From a virus, in IMG/VR virus record IMGVR_UViG_3300005913_001201, positions 1 through 21,142 of that record: a stretch of 21,142 nucleotides of DNA; one strand, 5' to 3'. The translations under genes and the position numbers were made by a program. The notes below the pieces were generated by a model. That model was not told where the DNA came from, did no database searches, and worked only from the letters and a program-made list of their open reading frames with translations. Shown here one piece after another: positions 14,372 through 21,142 of the stretch (within the stretch, counting starts at the first letter, position 1; the number at the start of each line of letters is the position of its first letter).

Positions 14372-15018
14372 TGTCTCAAAAAGGTAAATTAGAACTATCC
14401 AAAATAGAAGCACTAAATGAAAAGCAAGCTACGGTACTAAAAGCTCATGGGGGTTTAGTCCTCTGTGGGGCCGCCGGTACCGGCAAAACTTTCCTTTTAG
14501 TTTATAAAGCCCTAAAAGCTGTACAGCGTGGGGAAGTAGATAGTATTCTTATAGTAAGAAGCACGGTATCCTCAAGAGATGTGGGGTATTTACCGGGCAA
14601 CCTAGATGATAAGATAAAGATGTATGAAGAGCCTTATGAAGGTATATTTGCAACTCTTTACGGAGAACCTACAGCATATAGAACCTTTAAAAAGCAACAT
14701 AAGCTAGTAGACTTTAAGCCTACTTCTTTTATGCGTGGTAATAATATCTGTAATACGTTTATTATTGTAGATGAGTTTCAAAATATGACTGCTCAAGAGC
14801 TAGATTCCATTATTACTAGAGTAGCTGATGGAAGCTCTATTCATTTCTGCGGTGATATAGCGCAATCTGACCTTACAAAAAATGGGTTTGAGCAATTTAC
14901 TAGAATTCTCAGCCATATGCCGGATGACTTTACAATAGTAGAGTTTGGTGTAGAAGATATTGTTAGAAGTGGTCTGGTCAAAAGATACCTGACTATGAAA
15001 CATAAGTTAGGATACTAA
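14371..15018 (+). CDS. phoH: PhoH-like ATPase
   Basis: A 215-residue P-loop protein of the PhoH family. Walker A is GAAGTGKT (33-40, K39). STVSSRDVGYLPGNLDDK (64-81) is the family's conserved R..GYLPG segment, TSFMRG (118-123) follows, Walker B is IIVDEFQNM (131-139, D134 and E135), and the sensor region is FCGDIAQSDL (159-168). PhoH proteins are ATPases related to SF1 helicases; their phage function is unsettled, with RNA or DNA unwinding proposed. The ATG overlaps the preceding stop (TAATG). Seven of nine Arg codons are AGA, typical of the moderately expressed genes here. Gene order (polymerase, small gene, PhoH, D10-like) is consistent with a T5-like replication block. Confidence 0.85.
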   Translation: MSQKGKLELSKIEALNEKQATVLKAHGGLVLCGAAGTGKTFLLVYKALKAVQRGEVDSILIVRSTVSSRDVGYLPGNLDDKIKMYEEPYEGIFATLYGEPTAYRTFKKQHKLVDFKPTSFMRGNNICNTFIIVDEFQNMTAQELDSIITRVADGSSIHFCGDIAQSDLTKNGFEQFTRILSHMPDDFTIVEFGVEDIVRSGLVKRYLTMKHKLGY

Positions 15019-16295
15019 TGCCCAAAGCAGTAATTACAAATAGGATTTATTTGGACACCAATCCCGAAGTGGAGCGGCTACTTCTAAATGAGCTAACCTA
15101 TAGTATTCCTGCCTACAGACCTGAGTTACCGCCCAAAATTCTAACAACGGCGAGGGTCGTTAATGAAACATTAATGACCCTCCCGTCTGGCAGAATTGAC
15201 CTCATTCCAGAGGACTATCATATAATTGATAGGCGAGTAACAGTGCCTGTAGAGTTCCCAAAGTTTAAATTCACGCCTAGGGAGTCTCAACAGAGAGTTA
15301 TTGATGCTGTGGATAGTGATTGCTTTATTAACGCCTTCACTAGCTGGGGGAAAACGTTCACTGGGTTGGCCATCGCTGAAAAGCTAGGGCAAAAAACTTT
15401 GATCATTGTGCATACTCTGGCTTTGCGAGATCAATGGGCAGAAGAGGTTGAGAAGGTCTTTGGCTTTAAACCATCTATTTATGGCTCTGGCTTAAAAGAG
15501 ACCCATGCGCCGATAACGATTGGAAACATACAAAGTCTTACGCGTGCCCCTAAGTCAACCTTTGATAAAACATTTGGGCTATTAATCGTGGATGAGTGTC
15601 ATCATATTCCTTCTACAACCTTCTCAAGACTAGTAGACAGGAGCCACGCAAAATATAAAATAGGCCTTTCAGCCTCTAATAGGAGAAAAGATGGGTTACA
15701 TATTCTATTCCAGGATTACTTCAGCCCTAAAACATTTACTCCGCCCGCTGAAAACTATATGGTCCCTTCTATACACCGTATTTCTATTCCTATACGTTTC
15801 CCTGATTCTGGCGCTTGGCACGAAAGGCTAACAGACCTAGACCATAATGAAGAGTATCATAAGATGCTCGCTATGATAGCCAAAAGTTATGCGTCTAAGG
15901 GCCACAAAGTACTAGTTCTATCTTCTAGGACTAACCTTATGGCTGCTGCTAGTGAGCATGACAACTCTAGTTTAGTCATTGATGGGAATACCAAAGAACG
16001 TAAGGAAATAATGGAGGAAGTAATGTATGGAAAAGACTTTCATACACTTTATGGTAGTTCCAACATATTTGCGGAAGGTGTCTCAGCTAACCCATTTAGT
16101 TGCTTAGTACTAGGTACTCCAATGAATAACGAACCATTACTAGAACAGTTTATTGGCAGGGTAATTAGACAACATCCAGATAAACTTGCCCCAATCGTAG
16201 TAGACCCACAGCTTCAAGGCTACACAGTAGAAAGACAGCAGCAAATACGTTTGGGATACTACATTAATAAGGGCTACAAAATTAAGAACATATAA
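15018..16295 (+). CDS. D10: D10-like SF2 DNA helicase
   Basis: A 425-residue superfamily 2 helicase. An 85-residue N-terminal region precedes a Q-like FTPRESQQRVID (85-96). Motif I is AFTSWGKT (106-113, K112), motif II VDECHH (191-196), motif III GLSAS (216-220) and motif VI QFIGRVIRQ (377-385). Motif I lacks the first Gly and Pro of the usual APTGSGKT, and motif III is LSAS rather than SAT. T5 D10 is a branch-migrating SF2 helicase acting on forked and Holliday-type DNA. Size and gene order fit that protein. AGGA at 15009-15012 and a TAATG overlap set the start. Confidence 0.82.
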   Translation: MPKAVITNRIYLDTNPEVERLLLNELTYSIPAYRPELPPKILTTARVVNETLMTLPSGRIDLIPEDYHIIDRRVTVPVEFPKFKFTPRESQQRVIDAVDSDCFINAFTSWGKTFTGLAIAEKLGQKTLIIVHTLALRDQWAEEVEKVFGFKPSIYGSGLKETHAPITIGNIQSLTRAPKSTFDKTFGLLIVDECHHIPSTTFSRLVDRSHAKYKIGLSASNRRKDGLHILFQDYFSPKTFTPPAENYMVPSIHRISIPIRFPDSGAWHERLTDLDHNEEYHKMLAMIAKSYASKGHKVLVLSSRTNLMAAASEHDNSSLVIDGNTKERKEIMEEVMYGKDFHTLYGSSNIFAEGVSANPFSCLVLGTPMNNEPLLEQFIGRVIRQHPDKLAPIVVDPQLQGYTVERQQQIRLGYYINKGYKIKNI

Positions 16296-16300
16296 AAGAT

Positions 16301-16334
16301 TTTCCTTGACTTCACAGATCAACTATGGTAATAT
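16301..16334 (+). promoter_or_regulatory. Promoter P4 before the 16336 gene and ssb (sigma70 type, extended -10)
   Basis: TTGACT at 16306-16311 and TAATAT at 16329-16334 are 17 bases apart, with TG at 16326-16327 as an extended -10. CCTTGACTT resembles the other promoters' TTCTTGAC core. The predicted start at about 16341 lies downstream of the ATG at 16336, so this promoter may mainly serve the ssDNA-binding gene. Confidence 0.75.
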
Positions 16335-16335
16335 C

Positions 16336-16701
16336 ATGATTCTATTCGACTGGCATAAGGTTAAGTTCCACGCAGATGGTAAAGCTAGCAACATAATGCT
16401 AATTATGCATGCTATCACTTGGCCATATGTATTACCTTCGTATAGAATGAGAAAAGTAAACCCCTTCTACGATATTGATTTTAATGGGCATAGTTTCTTG
16501 TTAGACCCAGAGAGATTTCTAAATCGAAGAGACGTTCCGCTCACTAAGCGGGTGGAATATGTCTCACTAGCTAGTAGGCGCTGCTATGCAGAATATCTAT
16601 TAAGCGGTGAGAAAACACTAGACTGTAGGCTAGTAAAGAGACCTATAGACAATGAGCTACTAACAGTAAAAACAAACCGAGTATGCTTTGCATACGAATA
16701 A
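16336..16701 (+). CDS. Hypothetical protein upstream of ssb
   Basis: 121 residues from ATG 16336; not recognised. The longer reading to TTG 16306 would start inside the -35 box and is rejected. No convincing ribosome site precedes 16336, and a transcript from P4 would begin just after this ATG. The gene may therefore be read mainly from upstream transcripts, or may start at ATG 16396. The protein is basic and aromatic-rich (LFDWHKVKFHADGK, YVLPSYRMRKVNPFYDIDF), with a helical middle (KRVEYVSLASRRCYAEYLL). The place between D10 and ssb suggests it may correspond to T5 D11, but I could not confirm this by sequence. Confidence 0.55.
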   Translation: MILFDWHKVKFHADGKASNIMLIMHAITWPYVLPSYRMRKVNPFYDIDFNGHSFLLDPERFLNRRDVPLTKRVEYVSLASRRCYAEYLLSGEKTLDCRLVKRPIDNELLTVKTNRVCFAYE

Positions 16702-16713
16702 GGAAGAACCAAA

Positions 16714-17361
16714 ATGGCAGCATTAAGCTTTAACCAAGTCAAGGGTGAATCGTCTAAGGACAAAACACCTAGTTATAAAATGAAAGACGGCAACAACAAA
16801 GTACGCGTAATTGGCGGTGTCCTAGCGCGTTACATCTATTGGGTGCCTAATAAAGGCGGTACTAATAGCCCCGTTGAATGCCTAGCATTTGACCGCGATC
16901 AAGAAAAATTCACAAATGAAAAAAAGGACTGGGTTAAAGAATATTACCCCGACCTTAAAGCTGAGTGGGCATATGCTAGCCTAGTGTTAGACGAAGAAGG
17001 TAACATTGTTATCTTTAACCACAAGAAAAAGCTTCTTAAGGCAATTATCGATGCAGTGGAAGACCTAGGCGATCCATCAGACCCAGCAACTGGTTGGGAT
17101 ATTTGTTTTACTCGTGCTAAAACGGGGCCGAAAGTGTACAACGTAGAATACACGCTACAAACACTTAAGTGCAGTAAATCAGTACGTGCTCTCACTACTG
17201 AAGAACTAGAGAAGGTTGAGGCGCACCCTAGCATTGATGAAGTGCTTAAGCGTCCTGATCCAGAAGCTATCAAGAAGTATCTTGATGAGATTCGCTCTGG
17301 TGCTCCAGCCGACGGTGGAGAAGCTGTAGACGACGAAATTCCAGACGACTTTAGCGAATAA
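16714..17361 (+). CDS. Single-stranded DNA-binding protein
   Basis: A 215-residue replication SSB of phage type. The central region contains the basic-aromatic stretch ARYIYWVPNKGG (38-49), VECLAFDRDQEKFTN and KDWVKEYYPDL, in a gp32-like pattern of OB-fold strands. The C-terminal end is strongly acidic (EAVDDEIPDDFSE), as in SSBs that recruit partner proteins through an acidic tip ending in aromatic/hydrophobic residues. A strong AAGGAAG site (16700-16706) lies seven bases before the ATG. All seven Arg codons are CGT or CGC, a bias shared with the D5-like gene and unlike most neighbours, which suggests high expression. It is followed directly by an intrinsic terminator. It coats ssDNA during replication and recombination. 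Confidence 0.8.
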   Translation: MAALSFNQVKGESSKDKTPSYKMKDGNNKVRVIGGVLARYIYWVPNKGGTNSPVECLAFDRDQEKFTNEKKDWVKEYYPDLKAEWAYASLVLDEEGNIVIFNHKKKLLKAIIDAVEDLGDPSDPATGWDICFTRAKTGPKVYNVEYTLQTLKCSKSVRALTTEELEKVEAHPSIDEVLKRPDPEAIKKYLDEIRSGAPADGGEAVDDEIPDDFSE

Positions 17362-17367
17362 GAAATG

Positions 17368-17400
17368 TAGGGGGCGACTTATATCGCCCCCTATACTTTT
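17368..17400 (+). terminator. Intrinsic terminator after ssb
   Basis: TAGGGGGCGA (17368-17377) pairs perfectly with TCGCCCCCTA (17384-17393) around a six-base loop, followed by TACTTTT. The T-run is short and interrupted, so termination may be partial. The sbcD ATG is only 17 bases past the stem and no promoter fits between. Confidence 0.85.
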
Positions 17401-17410
17401 GAAAGGATAC

Positions 17411-18355
17411 ATGTTATTATTTACAGCAGATTGGCATATAAAGATAGGCCAGAAAAATGTGCCTAAAGATTGGGCCAAAAATAGGTATGAACTATTTATA
17501 GAGCAAGTAAGAGAGCTAGAGACGCAAGTTAGCTTACATATTGTAGGTGGGGATGTATTTGATAAGCTGCCTAGCTTAGAAGAACTAAGTATATATTTTA
17601 ATTTTATAAGGGGAGTTACTGTTCCAACCTTGGTATTCCCAGGAAACCACGAAGCCCTAAAGAAAGACACGTCTTTCTTTGACCAGCTAGTAGAGGTTAC
17701 ACAAGCTATTAACCCCCTAGTGACAGTAGTAACTACTACTACAGAGTACGATAATTTTACTATACTGCCCTTTGCAGACTTGCATAGAAAAAATTCTATT
17801 GAAGACTGCCCACAGGATAAACCATTATTTACTCATGTCCGTGGCGAAATACTACCACACGTAAAGCCCGAAGTTGACCTAGACCGTTTTAATAAGTTCC
17901 CTATTGTGTATGCAGGAGATTTGCACAGCCACTCTAACACTCAAAGAAACATAGTGTACCCTGGAAGCCCAATGACTACTAGCTTCCATAGGAGCCTAGT
18001 GGATACCGGATACTTACTTATAGATGAGGAAGATCTTACTAAGTGGTCTTGGCATAAGTTTGAACTACCTCAGCTAATTAGAAAAACTGTAGAAAGTACT
18101 GAGGATATGATAGCTACCGACTTTCACCACACTATCTACGAAATCGAAGGCGACCTCCAACAACTAAGTGGTATCGCTAATACCGAGCTTCTAGATAAAA
18201 AGATTGTAAAGCGTAATAGTGAAGTTACAGTAGATCTAACAGGCAAAACTATACAACAAGAACTAGAGGCTTATTTGATTGACGTACTTACGCTCCCAGA
18301 CGTTACTGTTGAAAAAGCTATGGAGGTATTTAATGCTAATTTTAAAGGAAGTTAG
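17411..18355 (+). CDS. sbcD: SbcD/Mre11-type nuclease (T5 D12-like)
   Basis: A 314-residue metallophosphoesterase, the nuclease subunit of an SbcCD complex. ATG 17411 follows AAAGGA (17402-17407); an in-frame TTG at 17399 would lie in the terminator tail. Metal-binding motifs are in order: TADWH (D7, H9), GGDVFD (about 48-53), FPGNHE (about 77-82), and the late YAGDLHSHS followed by YPGSPMTT. These match Mre11/SbcD. The complex cuts hairpins and DNA ends, and in T5 D12/D13 act in recombination and end processing. The C-terminal 90 residues would be the capping/SbcC-contact part. It overlaps sbcC by 23 bases. Confidence 0.9.
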   Translation: MLLFTADWHIKIGQKNVPKDWAKNRYELFIEQVRELETQVSLHIVGGDVFDKLPSLEELSIYFNFIRGVTVPTLVFPGNHEALKKDTSFFDQLVEVTQAINPLVTVVTTTTEYDNFTILPFADLHRKNSIEDCPQDKPLFTHVRGEILPHVKPEVDLDRFNKFPIVYAGDLHSHSNTQRNIVYPGSPMTTSFHRSLVDTGYLLIDEEDLTKWSWHKFELPQLIRKTVESTEDMIATDFHHTIYEIEGDLQQLSGIANTELLDKKIVKRNSEVTVDLTGKTIQQELEAYLIDVLTLPDVTVEKAMEVFNANFKGS

Positions 18356-20126
18356 ATGGGGTGATTGTTTTAGTTATGGGGACGGTAACTCTCTTAAACT
18401 CAATGAAAATACAATTACTCAGCTAATTGGGGAGAATGGTAGTGGGAAATCTTCTATCGCACTTATTCTCCAGGAGGTGCTTTGGAACAAGAACTCTAAG
18501 GGTATTAAGAAGTCCGATATAGGCAACCGAGAGTTCGGAGACGGGCATTATTGGATTGAACTAGACTGGAGTTTCAATGATAAAGAGTATAAAATTGAAC
18601 TAATTAGAAGAAGTAGTCTAAAAGTAATACTTCTAGAAGACGGTGCTGATATATCATCCCATACCGCTACTGGTACTTTCAAAACTATAGAATCTATTTT
18701 TGGTATTGACTTTAAAATCTTTGTGCAGCTTATGTACCAAAGCGTTAATGATGGGCTTTCTTTCCTCACAGCTACAGATAGTAATCGTAAGAAATTTCTT
18801 ATCGACCTATTCAAGCTTGACGAGTATGAGGGCTATCACGTATTGTTCAAAGAAATGGTTCAAGATATCAGCCAAAGAATGAACAAAGCAAAGGGTGCTA
18901 TTGACGCGCTACAACGCTGGGTAGATAAGAATAAAGATATAGATGATCCGCAGGAGCTAGTAGAGGTTCCAGAGGGCCCTGAAGATGACGATGAGCTTTG
19001 GAGTCTAAAAGATCAATCCTCTAGGCTTAAAGAGATAAACCTAAAGATTTCTAATAATAACAAGCTAAAAGAAATGCTGTCATCTATTACTTATGATGAT
19101 AATATGTTAAAAGAATCTCTAGAAGATACCGCCGAGCATTCTAGTGAGCTAGGAGCATTAAAGGCAGAGGCTACTACGAAGCAGGCTTTCCTAGCTAAGA
19201 TGACTAAATTGGGGCAACGTTGCCCAACGTGTGAGCAGGACATTGATAAGGATATTCAACATAACCTTATCTCGGAGACTCAGGCGCGACTAGACGTGCT
19301 TTCCAATAGCACTAAGGAGATTGAAGCGCTTATACAAGCTACAAAGTCCCGCAATGCTGACATATCAAAAAATAAAAAGGCCCGCGCCGAGTGGGAATCT
19401 ATTCTTACCAAAATCGACCGTGACCTTGAGGAAGCCCCCGTATCTATTGGAGATATAAACGAAAAGATCGTTAGCATAGAGGCTTCTATTACTAAACAAA
19501 AAGCTGCCTATAATAGTGCGATCAAACACAATGCGGGAGTAGAGGCGCACAATGTACGTCTTATGGTCATACAAGAGCAACTAGAAGAGCACAAGGTAGA
19601 GTTAGCTAATGCTCACAAAGAATTACAGGATATTATTCAGGATTTATCTATAGCTGAAATACTGAAGAAAGCATTCTCTAATAATGGGCTAGTAGCGCAT
19701 AAACTAGAGAACCTAGTAAAAGACATAGAAAATCTAGCTAATGATTATTTAGCTGAGCTATCTGACGGTAGATTTACCCTTAATTTTACAGTTAGCTCTG
19801 ATAAGCTAAATGTTGCATTAACAGATGAGGGAGCAGAGATAACAATAGCTGCACTTAGTAGTGGAGAGCTTGCTCGTGTAAATACGGCTATGCTTTTAGC
19901 TATCCGTCGTATGATGAACTCAATCTCTAAAACCCAAATCAATATTCTGTTTCTAGACGAAGTTATAAATGTTTTGGACGAGTACGGGCGAGACAAATTA
20001 GTAGAAGTCCTATTAAACGAAGAGGGACTCAATACGTTCCTAGTATCTCATGGCTGGAGTCACCCACTTCTAGCCAAGGTTAGAGTTACTAAAGAGAACG
20101 GTATTTCTAGCCTACAATACGACTAG
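18333..20126 (+). CDS. sbcC: SbcC/Rad50-type ATPase (T5 D13-like)
   Basis: A 597-residue SMC-like ATPase, partner of the SbcD product. ATG 18333 has a perfect GGAGGT (18322-18327) five bases upstream. Walker A is GENGSGKS (33-40). Long coiled-coil arms (about 180-480) are joined by a zinc hook CPTC at residues 297-300, allowing dimerisation. The ABC signature is LSSGELARVN (508-517), Walker B is ILFLDE (538-543), and the His switch lies in FLVSHGW. The length is a little over half that of E. coli SbcC, close to phage D13/gp46 proteins with short arms. Together with SbcD it would process DNA ends and recombination intermediates. Confidence 0.92.
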   Translation: MLILKEVRWGDCFSYGDGNSLKLNENTITQLIGENGSGKSSIALILQEVLWNKNSKGIKKSDIGNREFGDGHYWIELDWSFNDKEYKIELIRRSSLKVILLEDGADISSHTATGTFKTIESIFGIDFKIFVQLMYQSVNDGLSFLTATDSNRKKFLIDLFKLDEYEGYHVLFKEMVQDISQRMNKAKGAIDALQRWVDKNKDIDDPQELVEVPEGPEDDDELWSLKDQSSRLKEINLKISNNNKLKEMLSSITYDDNMLKESLEDTAEHSSELGALKAEATTKQAFLAKMTKLGQRCPTCEQDIDKDIQHNLISETQARLDVLSNSTKEIEALIQATKSRNADISKNKKARAEWESILTKIDRDLEEAPVSIGDINEKIVSIEASITKQKAAYNSAIKHNAGVEAHNVRLMVIQEQLEEHKVELANAHKELQDIIQDLSIAEILKKAFSNNGLVAHKLENLVKDIENLANDYLAELSDGRFTLNFTVSSDKLNVALTDEGAEITIAALSSGELARVNTAMLLAIRRMMNSISKTQINILFLDEVINVLDEYGRDKLVEVLLNEEGLNTFLVSHGWSHPLLAKVRVTKENGISSLQYD

Positions 20127-20157
20127 GACAAGGGCATTAGTGCCAACAAAGGACCAT

Positions 20158-20610
20158 ATGGTAGATACTAGAACTAAAGGGCTAAGAGGAGAGTATGCAA
20201 TACGTGATCTTCTTAGAACTCATACAGGAGATGCTTGGGAGCGCACCCCAAGTTCGGGCGCCCTGGCCCACACTAAGGGAGATATTTATCTCCCACAAAC
20301 TAAACAACTATACGTAATCGAAGTAAAAAACTATAAAGATACAGCTATAGATCACACTATCTTAACGGCGGTAACTAATAAGCTTACTACCTGGTGGACT
20401 AAGCTTATTCACCAAGCTAGTACAGCTAAGTGCGAGCCAGTACTATTTTTCAAACACGATAGATCAAAGTGGTTTGTAGCCGTAGATCGCGAACCGAAAT
20501 TCGTAAAAAAGTATCTTTACTTGTCCCCTCATAACTGCTATACTATGCTTGCAGAAGAATGGTTAGAGAAAGAATGGAAAAACTATGTCGAAGTCACTAG
20601 CAAAAGCTGA
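20158..20610 (+). CDS. Hjc-like PD-(D/E)XK nuclease (putative Holliday junction resolvase)
   Basis: 150 residues from ATG 20158, which follows AAAGGA (20147-20152). GTG 20140, after AAGGG, is an equally well-supported alternative adding six residues. The active-site pattern of the archaeal Hjc/restriction-enzyme fold is visible: RGEYAIRDLL (E12), ERTPSSGAL (28-36), KGDIYLP (D42) and YVIEVKNYK (E55, K57). These enzymes cut four-way junctions symmetrically. The location between sbcC and the flap endonuclease supports a recombination role, possibly the D14 position of T5. The C-terminal part is rich in Trp and Lys (TWWTKL, KWFVAVDREPKFVKKY). It overlaps the next gene by 26 bases. Confidence 0.7.
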   Translation: MVDTRTKGLRGEYAIRDLLRTHTGDAWERTPSSGALAHTKGDIYLPQTKQLYVIEVKNYKDTAIDHTILTAVTNKLTTWWTKLIHQASTAKCEPVLFFKHDRSKWFVAVDREPKFVKKYLYLSPHNCYTMLAEEWLEKEWKNYVEVTSKS

Positions 20611-21142
20611 GCCACGAGACCCTAAAAATACACTACTAGTGGATGGGCTAAACCTGGCATTCAGGTGGAAACACCAGCGTAAGCCTGAAGACATGGTCTT
20701 TGACTTTGTTAGCACTATTAAATCACTAGCAAAGTCATATGACTGTGGTACTATTATTGTATTAGGTGACGGTGGCAGTGACTGGCGGCGTGAAATCCAT
20801 CCAGGGTATAAAGCTACTCGTAAAGCAAAATTTGCGGAGCAAACTGATGCCGAAAAGGCAGAGTCCGAAGAATTTTTTGAGATTTATGAACGCGCCTTGT
20901 TTCGATGTAGAGAGGCGGGCATACCAACCATACGGTTGGGTGGGGTCGAGGCTGACGACATTGCCGCTTATATAGTTGAAAATAAGTATGGTTTAGATAT
21001 CAATACAATTTGGCTAATCAGTTCTGACCGAGATTGGGACCTATTGCTTGAGGAAGATGTACATAGATTTTCTACAGTTACGCGAGTCGAGATGACTTTA
21101 GAAACTTGGGACTACCCTTGTAGCCCGGAAAATTATATTTCA
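20585..21142 (+). CDS. D15: Flap endonuclease / 5'-3' exonuclease (T5 D15-like), partial at 3' end
   Basis: The frame from ATG 20585 stays open to the window edge, giving 186 residues. Metal-binding and arch motifs of FEN nucleases are present: LLVDGLNLAFRW (17-28, D20), LGDGGSDWRRE (60-70, D62, R69), PGYKATRKAKF (73-83), GVEADDIAAY (120-129, E122, D124, D125) and ISSDRDWDLL (145-154, D148, D150). The helix-hairpin-helix C-terminal region lies beyond the edge; T5 D15 is about 290 residues, so roughly 100 are missing. It would remove 5' flaps and RNA primers, with the ligase sealing the nicks. The start overlaps the Hjc-like gene by 26 bases with a weak ribosome site, so coupling is likely. 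Confidence 0.9.
   Translation, partial: MSKSLAKAEPRDPKNTLLVDGLNLAFRWKHQRKPEDMVFDFVSTIKSLAKSYDCGTIIVLGDGGSDWRREIHPGYKATRKAKFAEQTDAEKAESEEFFEIYERALFRCREAGIPTIRLGGVEADDIAAYIVENKYGLDINTIWLISSDRDWDLLLEEDVHRFSTVTRVEMTLETWDYPCSPENYIS

Noticed and set aside
14473-14484. GCCGGTACCGGC palindrome in phoH, considered as an operator
   Set aside because: It encodes the Walker A loop AGTG and sits inside the gene; no sister copies were seen.
20766-20975. Short + strand frame 20766-20975
   Set aside because: It is a shadow of the flap endonuclease, whose motifs are all in the frame from 20585.
1-21142. tRNA genes, CRISPR arrays, insertion sequences and integrase/attachment sites
   Set aside because: None was recognised by eye; there is no regular spaced repeat array, transposase or recombinase motif, and gaps are too short to hold tRNAs.

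Overview
The window is a piece of a tailed-phage genome, about 40% G+C over most of its length, with every gene on the + strand and packed with 1-25 base overlaps. The replication half strongly resembles phage T5 (Demerecviridae-type siphoviruses): an NAD-dependent DNA ligase split into two genes, a D5-like DNA-binding protein, DnaB-type helicase, CHC2/TOPRIM primase, family A DNA polymerase, PhoH-like ATPase, D10-like SF2 helicase, ssDNA-binding protein, SbcD and SbcC homologues (T5 D12/D13), a Hjc-like nuclease and a D15-like flap endonuclease. The host cannot be named from this sequence; the sigma70-type promoters and intrinsic terminators fit a Gram-negative bacterium.

Layout. 1-2123: the end of a tail or host-recognition locus, with a collagen-like fibre tail, a small virion-type protein, a fibre-like protein whose C-terminal part is visibly more G+C-rich, a frameshifted fibre/LamG remnant, and a DUF4376-like tail protein. 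2139-4270: a two-gene module with a GH130-like beta-propeller protein and a TPR-FkbM methyltransferase fusion. 4260-5209: three small genes, one probably a PC4-like ssDNA binder. 5248-8609: the ligase locus, where ligA and ligB are separated by a GIY-YIG-type nuclease gene, two small genes and thymidylate synthase. 8613-21142: the replication and recombination cluster, ending inside the flap endonuclease.

Regulation. Four promoters with near-consensus -35 and -10 boxes, each with a 17-base spacer, lie in the few real gaps (before ligA, ligB, primase, and the 16336 gene/ssb). They share a TTCTTGAC-type -35 core, and three of them place the predicted transcription start almost on the start codon, which suggests leaderless or nearly leaderless mRNAs. 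Two intrinsic terminators follow the D5-like and ssDNA-binding genes. In both cases the next gene starts within about 20 bases with no room for a promoter, so they probably act as partial terminators setting protein ratios. No tRNA, CRISPR array, insertion sequence or attachment site was seen. No stretch above 300 bases lacks a gene.

The genes make a coherent replisome: primase, helicase, polymerase and SSB at the fork; ligase and flap endonuclease for Okazaki fragment maturation; SbcCD, the Hjc-like nuclease and D10 for recombination and branch processing; ThyA for dTMP supply. The least expected features are the tight leaderless promoter family, the nuclease gene at the ligase split, the UDG-like N-terminus of the polymerase, and the GH130/FkbM module next to the tail genes.
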